37,916 nt of DNA from a virus. The notes under the pieces are model-generated. The model saw only the letters and a list, made by a program, of their open reading frames with translations. It was not told the origin of the DNA and ran no database searches. Below, piece after piece: positions 25,512 through 30,939 of the stretch (position 1 is the first letter of the stretch; each line of letters begins with the position of its first letter). The DNA lies in IMG/VR virus record IMGVR_UViG_3300012349_000011, positions 1-37,916 of that record; one strand, 5' to 3'. The position numbers and the translations under genes were made by a program.

Positions 25512-25846
25512 GCTTCACGATTGAACCACGCACTAACCTCATTTGGGCAGCAGTGGATTTCGATGGAACTCTGGCAGAACACGTCTGGCCAGATCCAGGG
25601 ATCGGTGAGCCGATTCAAGACAACATCGACAAGCTGGTAGAGCTGGTCCAGAATGGATATAAGATCATTATTCATACGAGTCGCGGTTGGGAAGGGTACG
25701 AGTTGATTGAGGCTTGGTTGAATCATTACTCGATACCGTTCGATCGGATTGTGTGTGGGAAGCTGCTTGCCAAGGTCTACATAGATGACCGGGCTATCCC
25801 TGCTGATGCAGAGTCCTGGATGCCAATGGAGAAGGTGCCAGCTTGA
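25508..25846 (+). CDS. HAD-like phosphatase
   Basis: 112 residues from GTG 25508 (GTGA overlap with the previous stop), preferred to an ATG 30 bases upstream. Motif I is AVDFDGTLAEH with the DxDGT nucleophile pair. Motif II is IIIHTSRGW. The acidic motif is VYIDDRAIP, preceded by the Lys of CGKLLAK. These are the catalytic elements of HAD-superfamily phosphatases, here in the compact capless form seen in phages. The substrate is unknown; a nucleotide or DNA-end phosphate is plausible from context. Confidence 0.75.
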   Translation: MSFTIEPRTNLIWAAVDFDGTLAEHVWPDPGIGEPIQDNIDKLVELVQNGYKIIIHTSRGWEGYELIEAWLNHYSIPFDRIVCGKLLAKVYIDDRAIPADAESWMPMEKVPA

Positions 25847-26199
25847 AATATGACGACAGCGGTAAACATGAGGCCGCGTTAGCCTCGGTTGGTGATCCTA
25901 GATTCTATTTGTCAACCTTCTTGGGGCCAGGCAAGCATACTCTGAGTGAGTGGGATCAGTATATTGAAGAACAACGGTTCGCAGTACAGGTTGAGGCTGG
26001 CCTAGTATGTCCAGATTGTATTGAACGAGGGCGTCGCATTAATAGAGGGTACATTTGTGAGGTTTGTGGGGATGGTTTCCAAGCCAAGAGAAGGGCTAGA
26101 TATTGTAGTTCTAAGTGTCGCCAACGAGCCTATAATAGCCGTTCTGTTACGGCTAAACGCACCCCTATGTCATGGGTTAGGGATGCTGAAAACCAGTGA
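25843..26199 (+). CDS. Treble-clef zinc-finger protein
   Basis: 118 residues from a TTG start (TTGA overlap; AAGG upstream). The C-terminal half has CPDC (about 56-59), then CEVCGDGFQAKRRARYCSSKC, a treble-clef type finger, followed by RQRAYNSR. Such fingers bind nucleic acid or partner proteins in phage replication regions. HNH catalytic His residues are not evident. Confidence 0.6.
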   Translation: MKYDDSGKHEAALASVGDPRFYLSTFLGPGKHTLSEWDQYIEEQRFAVQVEAGLVCPDCIERGRRINRGYICEVCGDGFQAKRRARYCSSKCRQRAYNSRSVTAKRTPMSWVRDAENQ

Positions 26200-26204
26200 A
26201 TATA

Positions 26205-26282
26205 CCCCAGTGTTTCTGGGGGGTTCAGAGAGCTAAATGTAACATGGAGAGTGTTGGAGACTTCGATCCAACACCGTTCCAT
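26205..26282 (+). other. Two hairpins between coding genes
   Basis: CCCCAG-TGTTT-CTGGGG (26205-26221) is followed by a longer stem: GTGTTGGA (26251-26258) with TCCAACAC (26267-26274), loop GACTTCGA, and a further ATGGA/TCCAT pairing outside it. No T-run, so it is more likely an mRNA processing or regulatory structure than a terminator. It fills the 107-base gap before the next gene. Confidence 0.4.
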
Positions 26283-26306
26283 ACAAGGTAAGAAACGGTA
26301 GGAGAA

Positions 26307-26546
26307 ATGGATCTAGATAGGTTGTTTGATAATTGGGCACACGATAACTTTCCAGAGGATGTTTATGACGTTACCTCAACCTCCAAAGAGGAGAGAGACC
26401 GTAAGCTTCAGGTATGGGACCTAGCACGTCAGGCATATACAGAAGCCTACGAAGCAGGCTATGACGAGGGTTCTAATGATGGATACTCGGAGGGTTATGA
26501 TGATGGTCATGCTGACGGGTATGCAGAAGGAGAATCTGGAGAATGA
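26307..26546 (+). CDS. Acidic protein with DGY repeats
   Basis: 79 residues with GGTAGGAG upstream. The C-terminal 35 residues are a repeat array of the form AGYDEGSNDGYSEGYDDGHADG, i.e. (A/E/D)GY(x)EG units four or five residues apart. Aromatic, Gly and acidic residues repeat with helical periodicity, as in Yae1-like or metal-binding repeats. Function is unknown. It is ATGA-coupled to a tiny reading frame. Confidence 0.6.
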   Translation: MDLDRLFDNWAHDNFPEDVYDVTSTSKEERDRKLQVWDLARQAYTEAYEAGYDEGSNDGYSEGYDDGHADGYAEGESGE

Positions 26547-26605
26547 AAACGATTCGATTGAGCAACAATCGAAGCATCATCACTTTACGAGGTGACGTAA
26601 AGTGA
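26543..26605 (+). CDS. 20-residue basic peptide, possible coupling ORF
   Basis: ATG 26543 overlaps the upstream TGA (ATGA), and its own stop overlaps the next GTG (GTGA). The peptide MKTIRLSNNRSIITLRGDVK is basic. AGGAG lies about ten bases upstream. The two junctions favour a real coupling ORF but give no function. Confidence 0.4.
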   Translation: MKTIRLSNNRSIITLRGDVK

Positions 26606-26814
26606 AGACTCCTGAACTAATGACTCCTAAAGAGTTTGAGGAATGGATCAAGGGAGATTGGTTTAGGCACGCGCGCGTATGCAGATACTGCAACGGTAAG
26701 ATCAATTCTCAGATTTTTATTGGCGAGGACTATTGCTGCGAGTTGTGTAGGAAGGCTTTGTATGACAGGCACACGGAGGCTCAACCCCAACGAGAGGGAG
26801 CGTTACCGGGCTAG
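26602..26814 (+). CDS. Small zinc-ribbon protein
   Basis: 70 residues from GTG 26602. Cys27 and Cys30 (RVCRYCNG) and Cys45, Cys46 and Cys49 (DYCCELCRK) form a zinc ribbon in a basic context. This suggests nucleic-acid or protein interaction. It overlaps the next small gene by 53 bases. Confidence 0.6.
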   Translation: MKTPELMTPKEFEEWIKGDWFRHARVCRYCNGKINSQIFIGEDYCCELCRKALYDRHTEAQPQREGALPG

Positions 26815-26914
26815 CGGACGAAAAGAGCCCGCCCTAGGTTCCCAAAAGGAACGACTTGCAATTATATCCGCGCGACATCCAAAAGCGAAGAAACCGAAAC
26901 GGCGCTCCAAGTAA
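26762..26914 (+). CDS. Small very basic protein, end of the rightward operon
   Basis: 50 residues from ATG 26762, six bases after AGGAAGG, overlapping the previous gene. It is rich in Arg and Lys (RRLNPNERERYRASGRKE, C-terminal KAKKPKRRSK) and may bind nucleic acid. Its last 53 bases are antisense to the end of a leftward gene. Confidence 0.45.
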   Translation: MTGTRRLNPNERERYRASGRKEPALGSQKERLAIISARHPKAKKPKRRSK

Positions 26915-27098
26915 CTTTCATTGGAGAACCCGAATCGTATGAGCCCTTGAAAGTGAACATCCCTCCTCCGCCGGATAGACTAAGAGGTCTAAATGGAAAA
27001 GCTAGATATCTGATAGACCCATCAGAGTTCTTATCTTCAAAATACATGACATGTTCTTCTAGCCACGCTATTGCTGGTGTGTATTCCCAATTTCTCAT
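26862..27098 (-). CDS. Small TPA[I/V]xWLE-family protein, copy 1
   Basis: 78 residues from the ATG at 27098, which overlaps the stop of the upstream gene (ATGA) with GGGAGG about nine bases before it. The N-terminus MRNWEYTPAIAWLEEHVMYFE aligns with the upstream neighbour at the same offset from the start, so the two are paralogues. Function is unknown. Its end converges with the rightward operon and overlaps it by 53 bases. Confidence 0.6.
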   Translation of the reverse strand: MRNWEYTPAIAWLEEHVMYFEDKNSDGSIRYLAFPFRPLSLSGGGGMFTFKGSYDSGSPMKVTWSAVSVSSLLDVARI

Positions 27099-27361
27099 GG
27101 AATCCATTCCTCCCATCCTGGGTGTGCAAAAGGTCCATAAAAAGATGGGGTGCCACTTTCGAGGTCATCTTTAAAGGAGATCATGGGATGATGGCGTCTT
27201 AGTAAAACCACTTGATACTCTGCCGAAAAGACGGGAGCTATTGAGTCAGCAGACCAGCGATAGATGGGTGTGCCGCCGTCCTCATACCATAATATTGGTA
27301 GTTTGTATATGACTTGATTCTCTAACCACTCGACGGCAGGAGTTATTTGGAATATAGCCAC
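27095..27361 (-). CDS. Small TPA[I/V]xWLE-family protein, copy 2
   Basis: 88 residues from GTG 27361. This start, with GAGG upstream, makes the N-terminus MAIFQITPAVEWLENQVIY line up exactly with copy 1. A longer upstream extension would run through a terminator hairpin and is rejected. The remainder is mixed alpha/beta with YEDGGTPIYRW. Function is unknown. Confidence 0.6.
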   Translation of the reverse strand: MAIFQITPAVEWLENQVIYKLPILWYEDGGTPIYRWSADSIAPVFSAEYQVVLLRRHHPMISFKDDLESGTPSFYGPFAHPGWEEWIP

Positions 27362-27420
27362 CAGTGCCTCACAATTGGGTAGCTGGTATATCCAGCGAGG
27401 AATATAAGAACGTATAACAT
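27343..27420 (-). CDS. 25-residue membrane peptide
   Basis: ATG 27420 has AGGAG five bases upstream. The product MLYVLIFLAGYTSYPIVRHW plus WLYSK has a hydrophobic N-terminal half long enough for a short membrane span and a basic/aromatic end. It overlaps the next gene by 19 bases. It lies directly after a terminator hairpin, as the first gene of a small leftward unit. Confidence 0.55.
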   Translation of the reverse strand: MLYVLIFLAGYTSYPIVRHWWLYSK

Positions 27421-27440
27421 AGCAACTCCTAAGAGTAGAG

Positions 27441-27468
27441 AAGCCCCGGGCACCAAAGCCCGGGGCTT
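27441..27468. terminator. Strong bidirectional hairpin terminator
   Basis: AAGCCCCGGGC (27441-27451) and GCCCGGGGCTT (27458-27468), an 11-bp perfect stem with loop ACCAAA, followed by pyrimidine-rich sequence on both strands. It would stop leftward transcription from the accessory block before the three-gene unit at 27420-26862, or act as an attenuator for it. It would also stop rightward read-through. Confidence 0.75.
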
Positions 27469-27480
27469 TCCTTGTGTGCA

Positions 27481-27495
27481 TCCCACGGCGTGGGA
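27481..27495. promoter_or_regulatory. Short palindrome, possible operator
   Basis: TCCCACG-G-CGTGGGA is a perfect 7-bp inverted repeat around one base, just outside the terminator. It lies upstream of the small rightward island and the leftward three-gene unit. A binding-site role is speculative. Confidence 0.3.
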
Positions 27496-27621
27496 GGTAC
27501 GCGAAGACTTACGCACACACTACTGTCTTACAACGGTCTAGCCCCAGCTGTGACCTTTGGTCCAGATTACTCCGTCCAATGTACGCCTCCTTTCTATAAC
27601 CAGACGACAAGGAGGACCAGA

Positions 27622-27738
27622 GTGAGCCACAGAGCCCAAAAGATGACGACAAACCAGGGGAAGTCTTTCCACCATGGAGTTATCCGCAGAGTGCGAGCAG
27701 AAACATCACTGCGACGATTGCGACGAGAAAGAATGTGA
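27622..27738 (+). CDS. Possible 38-residue basic peptide
   Basis: GTG 27622 follows AAGGAGGA (27609-27616) by five bases, one of the best ribosome sites in this region. The product is Arg/His-rich (VSHRAQKMTTNQGKSF..., ending SLRRLRRERM). It overlaps the zinc-type gene at 27674 in another frame, so it could be a coupling ORF or spurious. Confidence 0.3.
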   Translation: MSHRAQKMTTNQGKSFHHGVIRRVRAETSLRRLRRERM

Positions 27739-27814
27739 CGCTTCGTTGTATATCCCTTCGGGAGAGAGGGTCGTTGTTGTTAACCACCCGAACCTTCACA
27801 TCTGGACAGTGTGA
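27674..27814 (+). CDS. 46-residue Cys/His protein, rightward island
   Basis: ATG 27674. MELSAECEQKHHCDDCDEKE carries Cys7, two His and Cys13/Cys16, with another Cys five residues on. Then ASLYIPSGERVVVVNHPNLH follows, an ordered beta-like segment. Cys/His spacing suggests a zinc site. It is the only plausible rightward gene inside the leftward block, and its end overlaps a leftward gene by 19 bases. AGGGGAAG lies about 11 bases upstream. Confidence 0.5.
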   Translation: MELSAECEQKHHCDDCDEKECDASLYIPSGERVVVVNHPNLHIWTV

Positions 27815-28119
27815 GGAGGTAAAGGACCGTCTGGCATGATGAAAGCACCTTCAGGATTATCTGGCAGTTGATCCATGAAGTCTTGGACCATTGCTGTCTC
27901 GTCCTTCCAGATGACCGGTTCGTGGTGGCTACCGAACATCAGGGAAGCTTGACTCATTGCATTTTTTATGGCGTTGTTGAGTGCTTTTTCATCCTCTGGC
28001 CAAGGAATGTCGGCTTGTAGGGCTAGATGGAAGTGGTCACCATGCTTAGTGGCAACGATTGTGAGAGTTGCCCCATCCGGAGCTTCGCCTACCAGCATCT
28101 TATGGATCGACGGTTTCAT
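27796..28119 (-). CDS. Small xTI(V/M)AT-family protein, copy 1
   Basis: 107 residues with AGGAG just upstream. The core GATLTIVATKHGDHFHLALQA followed by an amphipathic helix (ALNNAIKNAMSQASLMFG) matches the protein at 29563-29829 (EITIMAT...YVIVFQA...ALELANNLAKQAELALG). The two are diverged paralogues. A beta-hairpin plus helix fold is likely. Function is unknown. Confidence 0.65.
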   Translation of the reverse strand: MKPSIHKMLVGEAPDGATLTIVATKHGDHFHLALQADIPWPEDEKALNNAIKNAMSQASLMFGSHHEPVIWKDETAMVQDFMDQLPDNPEGAFIMPDGPLPPHTVQM

Positions 28120-28124
28120 TTCTC

Positions 28125-28487
28125 CTACCCTTCATAGTCCTCTAGGTCCGGATATGCACCATCATCGAAATCACTGATGAAGTTAGAAATTGCTGGGCTG
28201 ATGAAATGGATTTTGTGTGTGTACTCATCATTGTCGTTCCAGGTTAAGTAACTTCCCATTACATCCACCTCCACGCCGCACATTTGTTTCAGGTATTGAG
28301 CGACAGGGCACTTGTTTGAGTCCTCTCTGATACCTGTGATGTGTAGCTTTATCAGCGTTGCGAGAATCGCATGTTTGGTATTTCCTAGTCGTACCAAGGC
28401 ACGACGGAGACATGCCTCCACGTTCCGATCTCTACGGAACAGATTGAGGAATTTGCGGAGTGTTGGGTTATAAAGAATCCTATCCAC
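28125..28487 (-). CDS. CPVAQY-family protein, copy 1
   Basis: 120 residues from GTG 28487 with AAGGAG upstream. It shares with the neighbour at 28543-28965 the ordered pattern C(L/I)R(R/K)AL..LGNT, G.R.D...CPVAQY, C, W.D...Y, P.A...FI..FD.G..P, ending EG. These are tandem paralogues. I recall CPVA(Q/N)Y-type proteins in other actinophages, but no function is known to me. Confidence 0.65.
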   Translation of the reverse strand: MDRILYNPTLRKFLNLFRRDRNVEACLRRALVRLGNTKHAILATLIKLHITGIREDSNKCPVAQYLKQMCGVEVDVMGSYLTWNDNDEYTHKIHFISPAISNFISDFDDGAYPDLEDYEG

Positions 28488-28526
28488 GAGAATCTCCTTA
28501 TATAGAAAATGATTTAAAGGCCGGGA

Positions 28527-28544
28527 AAATTTTCCGGAAAATTT
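28527..28544. promoter_or_regulatory. 18-bp perfect palindrome between the CPVAQY paralogues
   Basis: AAATTTTCCGGAAAATTT is a perfect 18-bp palindrome with no loop. It lies in the 55-base gap between two leftward genes and overlaps the stop codon region of the upstream one. A TATATAAG sequence and ribosome site follow on the leftward strand. It looks more like a dimeric protein site than an RNA hairpin. Confidence 0.45.
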
Positions 28545-28965
28545 ATCCCTCTAATTCCTTCTGATGTGGAGCAGTTCCGTGATCGAAGGAAGCAATGAAA
28601 TCACGTACTGCTTGTGGATTCGACACACGCAGATTCACATAATTATGTGAATCTGCCCAACCGACGCGGATCGTTGACGACGAGGACAACCCCTGTGTTT
28701 TACAGGTGAGATTAATGTATTGGGCGACAGGACACAGAAGCGGATCTCCCCTTTTCCCCTTGACACCCATGCTGATAAGCTTCTCGGCTACGGTTGTAAG
28801 GGTATTTCCAAGCGCAATCAATGCCTTACGAATGCAGGTTTCCATGTCTTGTGCTGCCTCTTCGTCCGATCCTTCAATTGGTGCCAAGGTTTTTGGATAG
28901 TATGGAAGTTCTAAATTGACTGGTTCATTGAACCAGTCTTTGACTGCTTTGAATGGGTTCCACAT
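28543..28965 (-). CDS. CPVAQY-family protein, copy 2
   Basis: 140 residues. Begins MWNPFKAVKDWFNEPVNLEL and then enters the family core (TCIRKALIALGNT, RGDPLLCPVAQYINLTC, VGWADSHNYVNLRVSNPQAV, FIASFDHGTAP). It is better preserved in the middle than copy 1 and has a longer N-terminus. An intact start follows the stop of the previous gene by three bases. Confidence 0.65.
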   Translation of the reverse strand: MWNPFKAVKDWFNEPVNLELPYYPKTLAPIEGSDEEAAQDMETCIRKALIALGNTLTTVAEKLISMGVKGKRGDPLLCPVAQYINLTCKTQGLSSSSTIRVGWADSHNYVNLRVSNPQAVRDFIASFDHGTAPHQKELEG

Positions 28966-28968
28966 GAG

Positions 28969-29121
28969 TTATTCACCCTTTCCCGAAACGCGACGTACGG
29001 TCTTTTCGCTTTCGCGACGGCGTAAGTCAGCTCTTGTGGGCCGAATTGGTCCATCCCCCCTCTTTGCACGTTTGATGGTTTTCTTGTGCTGCTTTGCAGC
29101 AGACGATTTGAAGAATCCCAT
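28969..29121 (-). CDS. 50-residue basic protein, unknown
   Basis: ATG 29121 directly follows the upstream stop (TAA-ATG). MGFFKSSAAKQHKKTIKRAK followed by further Arg-rich sequence, pI clearly high. It may bind nucleic acid or be a structural accessory. No family is recognised. Confidence 0.5.
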   Translation of the reverse strand: MGFFKSSAAKQHKKTIKRAKRGDGPIRPTRADLRRRESEKTVRRVSGKGE

Positions 29122-29259
29122 TTATTTGCCTTTCTTGGTCGATTTGGTCCTTTGTATTGTCCCGTTCCTCTTGATTATCTTTTGCGGGACATGTGGTTTC
29201 TTCTGTGCTGGATTTGGCCCCTTTATAGGTTTGGGAATCTTAGGGGTCTTGTCTGCCAT
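29122..29259 (-). CDS. 45-residue Lys/Pro-rich protein, unknown
   Basis: ATG 29259 follows GGAGGAAGCGGAGAAG on the leftward strand. The product begins MADKTPKIPKPIKGPNPAQ and continues with Lys, Pro and Thr. It is low-complexity, likely disordered and basic. Coupled directly to the next gene. No family is recognised. Confidence 0.5.
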   Translation of the reverse strand: MADKTPKIPKPIKGPNPAQKKPHVPQKIIKRNGTIQRTKSTKKGK

Positions 29260-29277
29260 TACTTCTCCGCTTCCTCC

Positions 29278-29364
29278 CTAAAGGAAGATAAAGACGAGTA
29301 CAGTGACCAGGATAGCCACTGCTAGAACTTGCTTTTGGAGTCTGGTGAAACCAATATATTTCAT
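29278..29364 (-). CDS. 28-residue membrane peptide
   Basis: ATG 29364 with AAGGGAA upstream and ATGA overlap with the previous gene. MKYIGFTRLQKQ then VLAVAILVTVLVFIFL, a basic N-terminus followed by a 16-residue hydrophobic end. This suggests a single membrane span with the N-terminus inside. Confidence 0.6.
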   Translation of the reverse strand: MKYIGFTRLQKQVLAVAILVTVLVFIFL

Positions 29365-29570
29365 GCGTTCCCTTCTATCCGTCGCCTGTCTTGTCTCTTG
29401 TCGTATCGTTGACTTCCTTTGCATCGAGCTAGATGTTCGATCAAGGGTCCACCGCCGTTCTTGACCATGCGACCACAACCCATAGGACACTTGCTTGATT
29501 CGCGCTTAACTCCCATTTTCTTGAGCCAAGCTGCCATGCGTTTGTTTTTGTTTCGGGTTTCGTCACTCAT
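29361..29570 (-). CDS. Small C2HC-like zinc protein
   Basis: 69 residues from ATG 29570, overlapping the previous stop by eight bases. Basic N-terminal helix (NKNKRMAAWLKKMGVKRES), then KCPMGCGRMV...LIEHLARCKG, a Cys-x3-Cys ... His-x3-Cys arrangement like a small zinc finger, then a basic tail. Nucleic-acid binding is plausible. Confidence 0.55.
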   Translation of the reverse strand: MSDETRNKNKRMAAWLKKMGVKRESSKCPMGCGRMVKNGGGPLIEHLARCKGSQRYDKRQDRRRIEGNA

Positions 29571-29829
29571 CTGTGAGTCCGATCTTCCGATCCATTTCAT
29601 CGAAGTAAGTTTGGACCTTTTGAGAGGCATCTTCAAATTTGAGACCCAGAGCCAACTCTGCTTGTTTTGCCAGGTTATTTGCTAGCTCCAACGCAGCATC
29701 CAAGTCCTGTGTATCATAAGCCTGAAAGACAATGACATAAGACCCATCGGTATCCTGAGTGGCCATAATGGTTATTTCACCGCTAGTACTACGTAGAGCT
29801 TTAATTACCTTCCGGTGACCAAGTTCCAT
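29563..29829 (-). CDS. Small xTI(V/M)AT-family protein, copy 2
   Basis: 88 residues from ATG 29829 (AGAGGAAGAG upstream), preferred to a longer start. The core SGEITIMATQDTDGSYVIVF and helix LDAALELANNLAKQAELALG match the protein at 27796. It overlaps the previous gene by 29 bases. Unknown function. Confidence 0.6.
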   Translation of the reverse strand: MELGHRKVIKALRSTSGEITIMATQDTDGSYVIVFQAYDTQDLDAALELANNLAKQAELALGLKFEDASQKVQTYFDEMDRKIGLTDE

Positions 29830-30085
29830 TGTTCTCTTCCTCTCTGTCTGCTTTGTCGAACGCTCCTTCGATAGCATCCGTTGCTTCTACCCACTCCAAA
29901 GGTTCTCCCTTGAATCGGGTACCTGCTTTTGCGCCTTGGAAAACACGGTTTGCGTAGTCCAATGAATCGCTAAAGACAGTTGTATACACACTGACACGAT
30001 ATGTGGTGCCAGTAACTGACTTTATAACGGCTAGAATAACACCGTCTGCTGGGAAGGCTTCATAAGCTTCAAGTACTGTGCTCAC
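29801..30085 (-). CDS. Small protein, possibly a distant member of the xTI(V/M)AT family
   Basis: 94 residues from GTG 30085, with AAAGGA five bases upstream, overlapping the previous stop by 17 bases. ADGVILAVIKSVTGTTYRVS and SLDYANRVFQGAKAGTR follow the same beta-hairpin-then-helix plan as the two better matched paralogues, but identity is low. Function is unknown. Confidence 0.55.
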   Translation of the reverse strand: MSTVLEAYEAFPADGVILAVIKSVTGTTYRVSVYTTVFSDSLDYANRVFQGAKAGTRFKGEPLEWVEATDAIEGAFDKADREEENNGTWSPEGN

Positions 30086-30263
30086 GTCGATCCTTTCGAT
30101 CGTAGGTAAACCAAGGTTGAAATACCCATCTGTCGCTTGCAACAGGTGATGTATGTTTGTAGACGTGGTATCCGAATTGGAGACGACCCAATTGGCCGCT
30201 CATTTGCCAAGATGCACTGTTGCCGAATCGGTCATCTTCTGGTTTGACGTGCCAAAATCTCAT
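30069..30263 (-). CDS. Small protein, unknown
   Basis: 64 residues from ATG 30263, with AGGAGG about six bases upstream. Aromatic-rich and polar (MRFWHVKPEDDRFGNSASWQ, later WVFQPWFTYDRK). It overlaps genes on both sides. Not recognised. Confidence 0.5.
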   Translation of the reverse strand: MRFWHVKPEDDRFGNSASWQMSGQLGRLQFGYHVYKHTSPVASDRWVFQPWFTYDRKDRREHST

Positions 30264-30483
30264 CAAGTTCCTCCTGGTAAACAAACACTCGTTTGCCTGT
30301 CGAGGCTATGACAAGCACTTTGATACGTGGCACTCCGTATAGCTTCACGTGTTTGTCGTAACCGATTTTCTTTCGCTTGTGCTTACGATGACGTACGTCA
30401 TCGTTATGGCTAGAGCGGAAGCGTCCATGAAAAGCGTGAGTGTATTTCTCTTTCAACCAGGTTACTGGTTCATTCTCGCTCAC
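30232..30483 (-). CDS. Small basic protein, unknown
   Basis: 83 residues. Central cluster DDVRHRKHKRKKIGYDKHVK is strongly basic. The C-terminus VLVIASTGKRVFVYQEELDE looks like a beta-alpha unit. It may bind nucleic acid. It overlaps the previous gene by 14 bases. Confidence 0.55.
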   Translation of the reverse strand: MSENEPVTWLKEKYTHAFHGRFRSSHNDDVRHRKHKRKKIGYDKHVKLYGVPRIKVLVIASTGKRVFVYQEELDEILARQTRR

Positions 30484-30763
30484 TTAGCCCCAGCCTGATC
30501 TCGATTAGATTGGAAGCTTTTGGAGTAACAAAAAGTGACCCTGAACCGTCGATTTTCAATACGCCATTATGGACACTCACAGTAACGTAGTCACGGTGAG
30601 TAGTCGAGGTAGGGTGACTCTCTGTAGCAGGGAAAGTTCGTACCTGTTCGCTCATTGCAAAGCGAATATGTTCGCCAGAATGGAGAGGTTGTCCATCGGT
30701 GCGCCAATCCATTAGCTCGATCCACGTGTCTGTTAGTTCATCGTAGCGTTTTGGATCAGTCAT
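30470..30763 (-). CDS. Small protein, unknown
   Basis: 97 residues starting in the previous stop (ATGA). Helical N-terminus (PKRYDELTDTWIELMDW), then beta strands (RDYVTVSVHNGVLKIDGSGS). No family is recognised. Confidence 0.55.
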   Translation of the reverse strand: MTDPKRYDELTDTWIELMDWRTDGQPLHSGEHIRFAMSEQVRTFPATESHPTSTTHRDYVTVSVHNGVLKIDGSGSLFVTPKASNLIEIRLGLSERE

Positions 30764-30939
30764 GATGTCCTCCGTTCTATTTTGCGTTTAGCTCTCTTGA
30801 TTTCTGGTTCATTGTTCATATGAATAAACAAGTTTGCGTGGGTCTGTGCTTCCATGGCATACAGAAGTCGCTTACGAACGTTTCTGCGGCTGTGTCTTGG
30901 ATAATGCCTGTAGTTCCACCAAGCGGCAGAGATATTCAT
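30760..30939 (-). CDS. Small basic protein, unknown
   Basis: 59 residues from the ATG at 30939, which forms an ATGA overlap with the stop of the clamp-like gene. An ATG four codons earlier abuts its ribosome site and is less likely. Arg-rich (YRHYPRHSRRNVRKRLLY; KRAKRKIERR). Possibly nucleic-acid binding. Confidence 0.5.
   Translation of the reverse strand: MNISAAWWNYRHYPRHSRRNVRKRLLYAMEAQTHANLFIHMNNEPEIKRAKRKIERRTS

Noticed and set aside
27362-27481. N-terminal extension of the leftward gene to 27481
   Set aside because: It would be translated through the 11-bp terminator stem, and it breaks the exact alignment with its paralogue, which supports the GTG at 27361.
29086-29325. Rightward reading frames between 28916 and 29325
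   Set aside because: Antisense to two small leftward genes with proper ribosome sites and direct stop-start coupling; the hydrophobic look is a by-product of Lys-rich codons on the other strand.
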